Positions 53,039 to 61,633 of a DNA stretch of 64,000 nt are shown piece after piece. Made by a program: the position numbers and the translations under genes. The DNA comes from Fermentimonas sp. (GTDB lineage: Bacteria > Bacteroidota > Bacteroidia > Bacteroidales > Dysgonomonadaceae). The notes beneath the pieces were generated by a model. That model did not search any database and had not been told where the DNA came from. It saw only the letters and a list, made by a program, of their open reading frames with translations. The stretch covers positions 30,083 to 94,082 of the forward strand of contig JAQVXD010000006.1 in assembly GCA_028709385.1 (NCBI GenBank), in the 5' to 3' direction. Every line of letters starts with the position of its first letter. The stretch's first letter is position 1.

Positions 53039-54319
53039 ATGAATGTCCTTATTCTTGGATCCGGAGGCCGGGAGCACGCTTTGGCGTGGAAAATACGTAA
53101 GAGCAGTTACTTAAACAATTTGTATATTGCCCCGGGTAATGCAGGAACAGCTATGCTTGGTACCAATGTCCATTTCAGCGTAACTGATTTTGCATCGATG
53201 AAGGAATTCTCTTTAAGTCACGATATCGATATGATTGTTGTCGGACCTGAAGATCCTCTTGTTCAGGGAGTCTATGATTTTTTCCATGAAGATGAAGATA
53301 TATGCCATATTGCTGTAATAGGTCCCTCACGTGAAGGAGCACAATTAGAAGGCAGTAAGGATTTTGCCAAGAAGTTTATGCATCGTCATAACATTCCTAC
53401 AGCTCGTTATAAATCAGTTACGCTTGATAATATCACCGAAGGAAATGCTTTCCTTGATACTCTTACTGCGCCGTATGTTCTTAAAGCAGACGGATTGGCA
53501 GCGGGAAAAGGTGTACTTATAATAGATGATTTAAACTACGCAAAGCAGATGCTTTGGGAGATGTTAAACGGTAAATTCGGTAATGCTGGTAACAAGGTAG
53601 TCATTGAAGAGTTTTTATCTGGAATTGAGTGTTCTGTTTTTGTTCTGTCTGACGGAACTTCATTTAAGATTCTACCTGTTGCTAAAGACTACAAACGTAT
53701 TGGTGAAGGTGACACCGGATTAAATACCGGTGGAATGGGAGCTGTTTCTCCTGTGCCTTTTGCCAATAATGAATACATGGAGAAAGTGAGAACAAGTATA
53801 GTAGAACCAACAGTTGAAGGTCTTAAGAAAGAAAATATAGATTATAAGGGTTTTATATTTATCGGACTGATAAATGTTGACGGAGATCCTAAGGTGATTG
53901 AGTATAACGTGCGAATGGGAGATCCTGAATCAGAAGTTGTAATACCACTCATTAAATCAGATTTGCTGGACCTGTTTATTGGTGTAACCACAGAAACACT
54001 GGAGCAGAGAAAACTGGAAATTGATGATAGACATGCTGCAACCGTGATGATGGTTTCCGGAGGATATCCCGAAGATTATGAAAGAGGTAAAGTGATTGCA
54101 GGTCTTAATACGATAATAGACAGTATGGTATTTCATGCCGGAACAGCTCTACTAAACGATCAGGTAATTACTGCAGGAGGGAGAGTGTTGTCTGTAACCT
54201 CTTTCGGTAACAACATGGAAGAAGCCCTGCAGACTTCTTATAAAAATATTCAGAAGATAAATTTTGAGAAGAGTTATTACAGAAAAGATATTGGCTTCGA
54301 TCTTCAATCCGATTTTTAA
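53039..54319 (+). CDS. purD: Phosphoribosylamine-glycine ligase (GAR synthetase)
   Basis: PurD makes GAR from phosphoribosylamine, glycine and ATP in purine synthesis. ATG at 53039 (MNVLILGSGGREHALAWK) gives 426 residues; the track's TTG at 53006 overlaps a -7 box. Signatures are the N-terminal GSGGREHA, APGNAGTA, LKADGLAAGKGV, the LNTGGMGAVSPVP ATP-grasp loop and EYNVRMGDPESEVV. purN, the following enzyme in the pathway, is at 63299 but not linked. The membrane protein gene begins 11 nt downstream. Confidence 0.96.
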   Translation: MNVLILGSGGREHALAWKIRKSSYLNNLYIAPGNAGTAMLGTNVHFSVTDFASMKEFSLSHDIDMIVVGPEDPLVQGVYDFFHEDEDICHIAVIGPSREGAQLEGSKDFAKKFMHRHNIPTARYKSVTLDNITEGNAFLDTLTAPYVLKADGLAAGKGVLIIDDLNYAKQMLWEMLNGKFGNAGNKVVIEEFLSGIECSVFVLSDGTSFKILPVAKDYKRIGEGDTGLNTGGMGAVSPVPFANNEYMEKVRTSIVEPTVEGLKKENIDYKGFIFIGLINVDGDPKVIEYNVRMGDPESEVVIPLIKSDLLDLFIGVTTETLEQRKLEIDDRHAATVMMVSGGYPEDYERGKVIAGLNTIIDSMVFHAGTALLNDQVITAGGRVLSVTSFGNNMEEALQTSYKNIQKINFEKSYYRKDIGFDLQSDF

Positions 54320-54330
54320 TTAATCAGATA

Positions 54331-55350
54331 ATGCATCCTGTTGTAAAATCCTTTCGTGAAAATTTCGTAGAAGGGCGTTTTGTAATTGTACTTACAACCC
54401 TTTTTGTAATTGGAATGAGAGTTTTTCTATATTTAGAAAGGGGGTTGCCTGAAATTATGGTTGTCAATGATAATTTTCTTTGGCAACCTTTAGCACATCT
54501 TTTTGAAGATCCTTTAGTTTCGTTTATTGCATCCACTCTTTCTGTAATTATAATATCATGGATCCTATTCTCTATTAACAACAGATACAGCATAGTTCGT
54601 TCACGATCCAACCTGCCATACACAGCTCCTTTGTTTTTCTTGAGTCTTCACCCTTACTGTCTGGTGATGACAGGCAATTACGTTGCGATAATTTTTATTC
54701 TTTTTTCTATAATTCCTTTGCTGGAGTCGTACCAGAAACCTAATTCATACCTCTATTCATTCAGGTCATCTATCCTTATTGCCGTTGCTTCACTTTTTCA
54801 AGTTTATGCACTTGTACTGATACCCTTATGGTGGAGAGGAGAGAAGGCGATGCGGGGACCGCAGCTGCACTCTTTTATTGCTTCTCTTTTTGGAGTTTTT
54901 CTTGTATATATCACTCTGTTTTCTGTTTATTTTGTTTTAGATGATATTGATAGTTTCCTCCTACCGTTAAGTAATTTCATAAGTTTCTCTATTCCGGATA
55001 TGCCTGTATATACTTTATATGAATGGTTGGCAGTCATTCTTATTGCGATTTTCTTTACTATAATTATAGTCCTCAGTGTAAATGAGTATGCACGTGATAA
55101 GGTGCTAACTCTTAGCCTGATGCGATTTACGGTTTACCTTATAGTCATTTTATCTATTATGCAGATTGTTTACTGGAAAGAGACGCTTTTCTATATTGTA
55201 CTTTCTGTAACCCTTATGTCTGTACTATATTCTTATTTTTATTCAAGGACAGAATCCAGAAGGCATATCTATCTTGCGTATTCAATGATGCTTTTATTGA
55301 TGATTTTTTATCTTTCACACTATTTTCCTGAAACCTTTTTAATAGTCTGA
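54331..55350 (+). CDS. Polytopic membrane protein, unknown function
   Basis: A 339-residue protein, hydrophobic throughout, with eight to ten transmembrane segments (for example IVLTTLFVIGMRVFLYLERG and LYEWLAVILIAIFFTIIIVL) and no recognisable catalytic motif. The layout (short cytoplasmic start, early GLPEIMVVNDNF loop, many aromatics) resembles the DUF6427-type proteins of Bacteroidota, with a loose similarity to GT-C glycosyltransferases, but I am not certain. It follows purD by 11 nt, so it is probably co-expressed with it. Confidence 0.7.
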   Translation: MHPVVKSFRENFVEGRFVIVLTTLFVIGMRVFLYLERGLPEIMVVNDNFLWQPLAHLFEDPLVSFIASTLSVIIISWILFSINNRYSIVRSRSNLPYTAPLFFLSLHPYCLVMTGNYVAIIFILFSIIPLLESYQKPNSYLYSFRSSILIAVASLFQVYALVLIPLWWRGEKAMRGPQLHSFIASLFGVFLVYITLFSVYFVLDDIDSFLLPLSNFISFSIPDMPVYTLYEWLAVILIAIFFTIIIVLSVNEYARDKVLTLSLMRFTVYLIVILSIMQIVYWKETLFYIVLSVTLMSVLYSYFYSRTESRRHIYLAYSMMLLLMIFYLSHYFPETFLIV

Positions 55351-55450
55351 AATCTAAAAACAATATCTGCTTTTTAGTTGTTTATTTAATGAGCTCTTTT
55401 GATAATCAGGCAAGTAGGTCTTGCCGTACATCAATAGTGACGAAAAAATT

Positions 55451-55457
55451 AAGGAGG
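55451..55457 (+). promoter_or_regulatory. Strong Shine-Dalgarno sequence
   Basis: AAGGAGG ends 5 nt before the ATG at 55463. It decides the start of the DUF4251 gene over the track start at 55421, and is unusual here because most genes in the window have no clear Shine-Dalgarno. Confidence 0.8.
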
Positions 55458-55462
55458 TTTAT

Positions 55463-55963
55463 ATGAAAAAATTTACAACTTATGGTCTGTTATCACTTTT
55501 CACCATTATTTTCCTTTCTGCTTGCGGAAGTACACAAACAGCTGCAGAAAGAGCACAGTTAGCAGCTGAAATAGAGGATGCCGTAGAGATGTCTGACTTT
55601 ACCTTTGAAGCCACTTATGCATATCCAACCGGTTTTAAATCAATTTATCTTTCTCCATACTATGAAGTTAAGGTTTCGGCTGATACTGTAAAGGCTTATT
55701 TGCCATACTATGGAAGAGCATACACAGCACCTATTGATCCACGTGAAGGCGGATATAATTTTACAAGTACAGATTTTGTGTATGAGGTTATCTCTGGGAA
55801 AAGAGCTGGCAACTGGCTAGTGAATATAATAATTAATGACCTCGATCGGCAGGTTGTGTTTAATTTTGATATTTACGAGAACGGAACCGGACGGCTGAGC
55901 GTAAATGATGTCAACCGTCAGGCAATTTCGTATCATGGAAATATTAAAACTGAAAAAGAGTAA
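55463..55963 (+). CDS. DUF4251 lipoprotein
   Basis: A 166-residue predicted lipoprotein (FLSA-C, Cys21) placed by its strong Shine-Dalgarno at ATG 55463. The mature domain, with AVEMSDFTFEATYAYPTGFK, LSPYYEVKVSADTVKAYLPYYGRAY and later REGGYNF, matches the Bacteroidota DUF4251 family, of unknown function. It begins 113 nt after the membrane protein gene and ends next to the convergent alkaline phosphatase gene. Confidence 0.83.
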   Translation: MKKFTTYGLLSLFTIIFLSACGSTQTAAERAQLAAEIEDAVEMSDFTFEATYAYPTGFKSIYLSPYYEVKVSADTVKAYLPYYGRAYTAPIDPREGGYNFTSTDFVYEVISGKRAGNWLVNIIINDLDRQVVFNFDIYENGTGRLSVNDVNRQAISYHGNIKTEKE

Positions 55964-57598
55964 TTATTTTAATTTATCTTTTAGGTTTTCTGGCAGATAA
56001 AAGGTCTCATTTTTGTCAATATAAACAACAACTGAGCCAATATCGAAAGGATTGCCGTTCAAAATACCCACTGAAGAATAAGCTTTTATCTCCAGGTGGT
56101 TATTCCTGTTTCGTATGTTAAGTACAGGGAAATCAGGATCAGAATTATTTATTTCTGTTTCCATTCCATCGAATACTTCTGTATGTTTTACAAAGATCCT
56201 GTCTGACAGATCCTGCAGACTGGTTTCAAGTCCTGTCACCTTTTGCAGATACTCATTCACCTGAGTGTTGGTTAAGTGACCCGAAGGAATATCCCCTTGA
56301 GGGTGGTACGCTGCAACCAGTACCTCCTCACCTGTGTGGCCTCCTGTTGTAAATCCAAAACACATACGCGAGTTGAGAATATTCACGATATTATGTGCCA
56401 TGTTATTGCTTGTGCCAACTTTAGTGTAATCACCTTCGTGATAATTTCTGGAAGATAATAACGACTGCAGTTCTTCATCAGTAATATCGATACCTGTGTA
56501 CTCCCTGAATTCAGTTTTTATACTGTCTGGATTGGTTTTTATTAAAATTGATTCAAGTCCGTTTGCACTTAATTTAATCCCGGAAACTGTTTCAAACAAT
56601 TGGTCTATTGTAAGCTTGTCATACCCGGGACAGTTTTTTGAACCTATTGTAAATCCACTGTTACCATGGTCCGAAAGTATTATTACAGCAGTATTCCCAT
56701 CCTTTCTTGCGAACTCAAGTGCTTTTCCTGCAGCTTCATCAAATGCAAGGTATTCATCTATAATTGTTGCTGCATCGTTTGCATGAGCAGCCCAGTCAAC
56801 CTGACTCCCTTCTACCATAAGAAAGAATCCGTTTTCATTTTTAGAGAGAACTTCAAGAGCTTTAGCGGTCATCTCGGCAAGAGAAGGAATTCTGTCCGGA
56901 TTTCTGTCAATGTTGTATGGTAGTGCTCTTTCACCAAAAAGAGCCCATACCTTCCCTTTACCGTTGTAGTTTAACAATGCTTTTTTATCATCCTGAATAA
57001 GCGAAATGTTTTTGTTTTTGAAATGCTGTTTAATATCATCAGTAAGTATGCTGTTGCCGCCACCAAACATTACATCCAGATTTTGATATGCCATTTGTGG
57101 TGCTATTGCTTTATAATTGCTCCTTGAATGATAATGAGCTGAAAAATCAGCTGGGGTAGCATGAGGAAATTCACTTGTTACAACAAGTCCCACTGCCTTG
57201 TTTTTTTCTATTTTTGATGCTTCAAGAATTGTAGCAGCAGGCTGATAAGTACGTTCAGAGTTAACTTCATGAATATCATTATCCGAAGCTTCAGGGTGTA
57301 TTGCAACATTCCCTGTTTGTTGTAATACTCCTGTTGCGTAAGTCGAACCTGTAGGTGCTGAGTCACCGATTGGTGCATTGGACGAGAATGTTGTTACTGT
57401 TCCTGAGATATAGGGATCAATATTTAATCCCTCACCTAAACCGTTGTAATGCTTAAACCACCTCGCTGCTGAGTATACGCCTATTGATGTTCCGTCCGGA
57501 ATCATCACTATAACATTCTTAACCGGTCTTACCTCTTGAGATAAAACAAGTATCGGGAAAAGTAGCAGTAGCAGTATTATATTTGATATTTTCTTCAT
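55964..57598 (-). CDS. Alkaline phosphatase, exported
   Basis: A 544-residue exported phosphomonoesterase with a signal peptide (NIILLLLLFPILVLSQ). The metal-site MIPDGTSIGVYSAARW, the nucleophile Ser in GDSAPTGST, the MVEGSQVDWAAHAND block and a late His in TTGGHTGEEV match the PhoA-like superfamily with two zinc ions and one magnesium ion. Such enzymes release phosphate from organic esters in the periplasm. A pho regulon box was not identified. Its stop abuts the DUF4251 stop without spacing. Confidence 0.93.
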   Translation of the reverse strand: MKKISNIILLLLLFPILVLSQEVRPVKNVIVMIPDGTSIGVYSAARWFKHYNGLGEGLNIDPYISGTVTTFSSNAPIGDSAPTGSTYATGVLQQTGNVAIHPEASDNDIHEVNSERTYQPAATILEASKIEKNKAVGLVVTSEFPHATPADFSAHYHSRSNYKAIAPQMAYQNLDVMFGGGNSILTDDIKQHFKNKNISLIQDDKKALLNYNGKGKVWALFGERALPYNIDRNPDRIPSLAEMTAKALEVLSKNENGFFLMVEGSQVDWAAHANDAATIIDEYLAFDEAAGKALEFARKDGNTAVIILSDHGNSGFTIGSKNCPGYDKLTIDQLFETVSGIKLSANGLESILIKTNPDSIKTEFREYTGIDITDEELQSLLSSRNYHEGDYTKVGTSNNMAHNIVNILNSRMCFGFTTGGHTGEEVLVAAYHPQGDIPSGHLTNTQVNEYLQKVTGLETSLQDLSDRIFVKHTEVFDGMETEINNSDPDFPVLNIRNRNNHLEIKAYSSVGILNGNPFDIGSVVVYIDKNETFYLPENLKDKLK

Positions 57599-57734
57599 TT
57601 TGATTTTTTTGTTTTATAAACTTTCAAATTGATAAACGTACAAAGTTATGAAAAAGTTGTTACGTTTTTATCAAGATTGTAATTGCGGCTGTTTATACCA
57701 TTTATTATGATATGGCAAACTGCCTTAATTTAGT

Positions 57735-57742
57735 TATATTTG
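57735..57742 (+). promoter_or_regulatory. Probable -7 element of surE-lpxB
   Basis: TATATTTG matches TAnnTTTG, 50 nt before the surE ATG at 57793. It lies within the track's upstream extension of the ORF, supporting the later start. Confidence 0.5.
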
Positions 57743-57792
57743 TAACTCAAAAAAATAAATCAAGAAATCTATTAAATAAAATTCATAATAAA

Positions 57793-58557
57793 ATGAGTGA
57801 CAAAAAACCACTGATTCTTATAACTAACGATGATGGATATCAGGCAAAAGGTATTGCCGAATTAATAAATGCAATGAAAGGTTTGGGAGATATAATTGTC
57901 TTTGCACCCGACACACACCGCTCAGGTATGTCAAGTGCTATCACAACAGCTCATGCATTGCGTGCCAGAATCTATCACAAGGAAGAAAATCTGACAGCAT
58001 ATATGTGCAACGGCACACCGGTTGACTGTGTAAAACTTGCTCTTAATGAGTTTGTTGACCGAAAGCCCGATCTATTGGTTTCAGGTGTAAATCATGGTTC
58101 CAATGCAGGTATAAGTGTTTTGTATTCAGGTACTGTAGCAGCAGCACTTGAAGGATGTGTGTCTAATATTCCTTCTATTGCATTCTCCTTGTGTGATTTT
58201 ACTCCTGATGCCGACTTTACAGCTACTGCTTCAATTGCACGTAAACTTGCTCAGAAGGTTTTAAGCGACGGGTTACCCAAAGGAATTTGTTTAAATGTGA
58301 ATGTTCCGGTAGGTGAAGTAAAAGGTATAAGAATGACAACGCAAACACAGGGTAAGTGGGTTAATGAATACCAGCGTTCAAAAGATGGTGGCGGAAGAGA
58401 TGTTTTCTGGATGACAGGCAATTTCGAGAACTGGGAGGCAGATAATGAGAATAATGATGAATGGGCTTTATCCAACGGTTATGCTGCTGTGGTGCCTGTT
58501 AAAATTGATATGACGGCACATGATTTGATTCCTGAATTGAAAGAGTGGGAACTTTAA
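57793..58557 (+). CDS. surE: 5'/3'-nucleotidase SurE
   Basis: SurE is a metal-dependent nucleoside monophosphatase. ATG at 57793 (MSDKKPLILITNDDG) gives 254 residues; the track start at 57712 precedes a -7 box. The metal pair is Asp-Asp in TNDDGYQAKGI, with SGMSSAIT, CNGTPVDCVKLAL and LVSGVNHGSNAG following, all family signatures. lpxB starts within 36 nt, a pairing seen in other Bacteroidota. Confidence 0.96.
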   Translation: MSDKKPLILITNDDGYQAKGIAELINAMKGLGDIIVFAPDTHRSGMSSAITTAHALRARIYHKEENLTAYMCNGTPVDCVKLALNEFVDRKPDLLVSGVNHGSNAGISVLYSGTVAAALEGCVSNIPSIAFSLCDFTPDADFTATASIARKLAQKVLSDGLPKGICLNVNVPVGEVKGIRMTTQTQGKWVNEYQRSKDGGGRDVFWMTGNFENWEADNENNDEWALSNGYAAVVPVKIDMTAHDLIPELKEWEL

Positions 58558-58593
58558 TCCTTGAAAATTGTTCTCAAAGAAAAGGGTACAATT

Positions 58594-59727
58594 ATGAAGT
58601 ATTATTTAGTAGCTGGTGAAGCATCCGGAGATTTGCATGCATCTAACCTGATGCAGTCTTTAAAGGAGATAGACAAAGAAGCTGATTTTCGCTTCTTTGG
58701 AGGTGACCTGATGCAATCTGCCGGAGGTACCCTTGTAAAGCATTACAGAGAATTGGCATTCATGGGTATCATTCCTGTGATAATGAACAGTCGTACTATA
58801 CTAAAAAATCTGACTCTTTGTAAAAAGGATATCGCCGAATATCAACCTGATGCAGTGATACTGGTAGATTATCCGGGCTTCAATCTGAAAATAGCCAAGT
58901 ATGTAAAAACACAACTTAGATTGCCTGTCTATTATTATATCTCTCCAAAAGTATGGGCATGGAAAGAGTACCGCGTAAAATCCTTTAAGAAATATGTAGA
59001 TGAGATGTTGTGTATACTACCTTTTGAAGTGGACTTCTTTAAGAAACACAATTATTATGTTCATTATGTCGGTAACCCTACTGTTGATGCAATTGCCAAT
59101 AGGAGCCATAAAGATGAGTCATTCAACGATTTTATAAATTCAAATAATCTGCCTGACAAGCCCATAATTGCACTACTCGCTGGCAGCCGAAAACAGGAGA
59201 TTGAGGGAAATCTGCCTTCAATGCTGGAGTCAGTTGAAAGTTACACTGATGGATATCAGATTATTATAGCCGGTGCACCAGGTATAGATCACGAATTCTA
59301 TAAAAAATATACTGCTTCTAACCCTGAAGCTGTTGTATTGTTTGATCAGACGTACCGGATACTTTCACAGTCTGATGCAGCACTGGTTACTTCGGGTACA
59401 GCTACTCTTGAAACAGCTATTTTAAATGTCCCTCAGGTGGTTTGTTACCATATGCCTGCACCAAAACTCTCAAGCTGGGCATTCAAAAATTTACTCCACA
59501 CGCCATATATCTCACTCGTGAATCTTATTTGCGGTCATGAGGTAGTAAAAGAGTATTTTGCCAAATCATTCACTGTTGAGAATGTTCACAGAGAGCTTGG
59601 GCAGATGCTTCATGTGCAAAAATACAGACAAAATATGCTTAATAACTACAAGGAAATGCGTGATATACTTGGTGATAGTGGCGCCTCGTACAGAGCTGCT
59701 GAAATTATTTATACCAAAATAAATTAA
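58594..59727 (+). CDS. lpxB: Lipid-A-disaccharide synthase
   Basis: LpxB joins UDP-2,3-diacylglucosamine to lipid X to form the lipid A disaccharide at the inner membrane. ATG at 58594 (MKYYLVAGEASGDLHASNLM) is preferred to the TTG at 58561, giving 377 residues. GEASGDLHASNLM, the YYISPKVWAWKEYR block, ALLAGSRKQEIEGNLP and SGTATLETAILNVPQVVCYH are GT19 signatures. lpxH is at 43221. A pyrimidine-rich stretch (59730-59773) follows the stop but shows no hairpin. Confidence 0.96.
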   Translation: MKYYLVAGEASGDLHASNLMQSLKEIDKEADFRFFGGDLMQSAGGTLVKHYRELAFMGIIPVIMNSRTILKNLTLCKKDIAEYQPDAVILVDYPGFNLKIAKYVKTQLRLPVYYYISPKVWAWKEYRVKSFKKYVDEMLCILPFEVDFFKKHNYYVHYVGNPTVDAIANRSHKDESFNDFINSNNLPDKPIIALLAGSRKQEIEGNLPSMLESVESYTDGYQIIIAGAPGIDHEFYKKYTASNPEAVVLFDQTYRILSQSDAALVTSGTATLETAILNVPQVVCYHMPAPKLSSWAFKNLLHTPYISLVNLICGHEVVKEYFAKSFTVENVHRELGQMLHVQKYRQNMLNNYKEMRDILGDSGASYRAAEIIYTKIN

Positions 59728-59810
59728 TATCTCTCTTATAATCTTTTTTTCTCTTCCTTTTTTCTTTACTTTGTGTGAATGTGCGACTGAATATTTAAAA
59801 CAGAAATCAA

Positions 59811-60827
59811 ATGAAAATTGGAATTCTATCATCGGGTGGAGATGCACCCGGAATTAATGCTACCATTCGCGGTGTAGGCAAAACAGCTATCAATAATTAT
59901 GGTATGCAGGTAATAGGGATTCAGAACGGTTTTACCGGATTGCTTTACAAAGATATTGTAGAGCTGACTGATCCTTCGCTTTCCGGTATATTGAATTTAG
60001 GTGGTACTATATTGGGTACTGCAAGAGAGAAGGTGTTCCGTAAAATGATTACCTCACCTGATGAAAAGGACAGGGAGCAGATTAAGAATGCTTATCAGGA
60101 GCTGGGATTGGATTGTCTTGTGTGTATAGGGGGTAATGGTACTCAGCGAACAACCTACATGCTTTCGGAGCTGGGACTTAACGTTATCGGTATACCAAAA
60201 ACTATCGATAATGATGTTTATGGCACTGATGTTACTTTTGGATTTGACACAGCTGTAAATATTGCTACCGAAGCTATAGACAGGCTGCATTCAACTGCCA
60301 GTTCTCACCGCCGTGTTATGGTTATTGAACTAATGGGACATCATGCCGGATGGATCACTCTTTACGCCGGAATGGCCGGAGGTGCTGATATTATTATACT
60401 CCCCGAGCTTGGTTATAATATGAAAGTTGTAATCGATAAGATTAACAAGCGGATGGAGCTTGGTAAAGCATATTCAATAGTTGCAGTGGCTGAAGGAGTG
60501 GAACTCCCTACCAAAGAACGTCCTGCTGCTTACTTTGCCAGAGAGATTCAGGAGCAGACAGGTTATGAAACACGCGAAACGGTTTTAGGATACATCCAAA
60601 GAGGTGGATCACCTTCACCAAGTGACAAAATTCTTGGAACACTTTTAGGAGGACATGCAGCTGATCTTATTCATGAGGGCAAGTTCGGCCGTATGGTAGC
60701 TAAGCTGGGCAGTGAAATATCAGATGTGCCTTTATCGGAAGTAGAAGGTAAGCTGCGTGTAGTAACACCGGATACTGATCTGGTAGTTCAGGGTAAAAAA
60801 ATGGGAATATCTTTCGGGGTTTGGTAA
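59811..60827 (+). CDS. pfkA: 6-phosphofructokinase, group III type
   Basis: Phosphorylates fructose-6-phosphate in glycolysis. The 338-residue protein begins ILSSGGDAPGINATIRGV. The phosphoryl-donor loop is GGNGTQ (107-112), with Asn where ATP enzymes of the E. coli type have Asp, and the catalytic loop is PKTIDND (129-135) with Lys, not Gly. Such residues are typical of group III ('mixed-substrate') PFKs; ATP is still the likely donor because the second glycine of GGNG is kept rather than the Asp of PPi enzymes. The stop codon lies within a small hairpin. Confidence 0.93.
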   Translation: MKIGILSSGGDAPGINATIRGVGKTAINNYGMQVIGIQNGFTGLLYKDIVELTDPSLSGILNLGGTILGTAREKVFRKMITSPDEKDREQIKNAYQELGLDCLVCIGGNGTQRTTYMLSELGLNVIGIPKTIDNDVYGTDVTFGFDTAVNIATEAIDRLHSTASSHRRVMVIELMGHHAGWITLYAGMAGGADIIILPELGYNMKVVIDKINKRMELGKAYSIVAVAEGVELPTKERPAAYFAREIQEQTGYETRETVLGYIQRGGSPSPSDKILGTLLGGHAADLIHEGKFGRMVAKLGSEISDVPLSEVEGKLRVVTPDTDLVVQGKKMGISFGVW

Positions 60828-60835
60828 AACCCCTT
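60816..60835 (+). terminator. Possible weak terminator of pfkA
   Basis: GGGGTTT (60816-60822) and AAACCCC (60827-60833) form a 7-bp stem that includes the stop codon in its loop. Only TTAATATT follows, so strength is doubtful. Confidence 0.45.
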
Positions 60836-60842
60836 AATATTC

Positions 60843-61631
60843 CTAATTGTCTTCTTCTGAATCGGGTTTTGTAGAGTCTATCAGAATATCTTGCAAATCA
60901 TTGCTTTCACGCAACTTCTTAATCGCTACCTTTGCAGCTTTCTGATGAGACTCTTTCTTTGAATATCCCTTTCCTGACCCTACTTCTACGTTTCCCACTT
61001 TAACACAGGATACAAAAACCGGATTATTTTGTGAGTCGTATGAGGAATCCGTCACTTCAAAAAGAACATCAACTCTGTTTTTCTGTCCCCATTCAATTAG
61101 TCTAGATTTGAAATCGACCTCACTCTTAAGCACTTTTTCAATATTGAGGTGCTGTTTGATCATTGTCTCGAATACAAACTTTTTTGCAACTCGATAACCC
61201 TGGTCAAGGTAAATAGCTCCGATTAGGGCTTCAAGTGCATCACCATATATGTTTGTATTGTGTGCAAGGTTACGTGTAGCTGAAACTATCAGTTTATCTA
61301 ATCCCAGATCCACTGCAAGTTTATTAAGTGTTTCCCTCTGCACTATACGAGAACGTGTACTGGTGAGAAAACCCTCCTTTTTGTGTTCAAACTTCTTATA
61401 GAGAATATCAGCTACAATTGCATCCAATATAGCATCACCAAGGAATTCAAGTCGCTCATTATTCACCCATTTCCCTTTCTTGGAACGGATAGAAGATGAG
61501 CGGTGAGTCATGGCCTCCTTGTACAGATCAATCCTGTCTGGATAAAATCCAAGTACGTTGTAAAATGAAAGGTAAGGCTCTTTCCCTCTGTGTGGAATAG
61601 CCTTAATCCTTTTAACGAATCTTCTTAACAC
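60843..61631 (-). CDS. rnc: Ribonuclease III
   Basis: RNase III cleaves double-stranded RNA in rRNA maturation and mRNA decay. The 262-residue protein has the catalytic NERLEFLGDAILD (58-70), a second acidic site in NIYGDALEALIGAIYLDQG, and a C-terminal dsRNA-binding domain (FKSRLIEWGQ, GKGYSKKESHQKAAKVAI). An acidic tail (DSTKPDSEEDN) follows. It is 2 nt after fabF in the acpP-fabF-rnc operon. Confidence 0.97.
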   Translation of the reverse strand: MLRRFVKRIKAIPHRGKEPYLSFYNVLGFYPDRIDLYKEAMTHRSSSIRSKKGKWVNNERLEFLGDAILDAIVADILYKKFEHKKEGFLTSTRSRIVQRETLNKLAVDLGLDKLIVSATRNLAHNTNIYGDALEALIGAIYLDQGYRVAKKFVFETMIKQHLNIEKVLKSEVDFKSRLIEWGQKNRVDVLFEVTDSSYDSQNNPVFVSCVKVGNVEVGSGKGYSKKESHQKAAKVAIKKLRESNDLQDILIDSTKPDSEEDN

Positions 61632-61633
61632 AT

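Noticed and set aside
59730-59775. Pyrimidine-rich tract after lpxB
   Set aside because: T-rich but no hairpin precedes it, so not an intrinsic terminator; probably just AT-rich spacer before pfkA.
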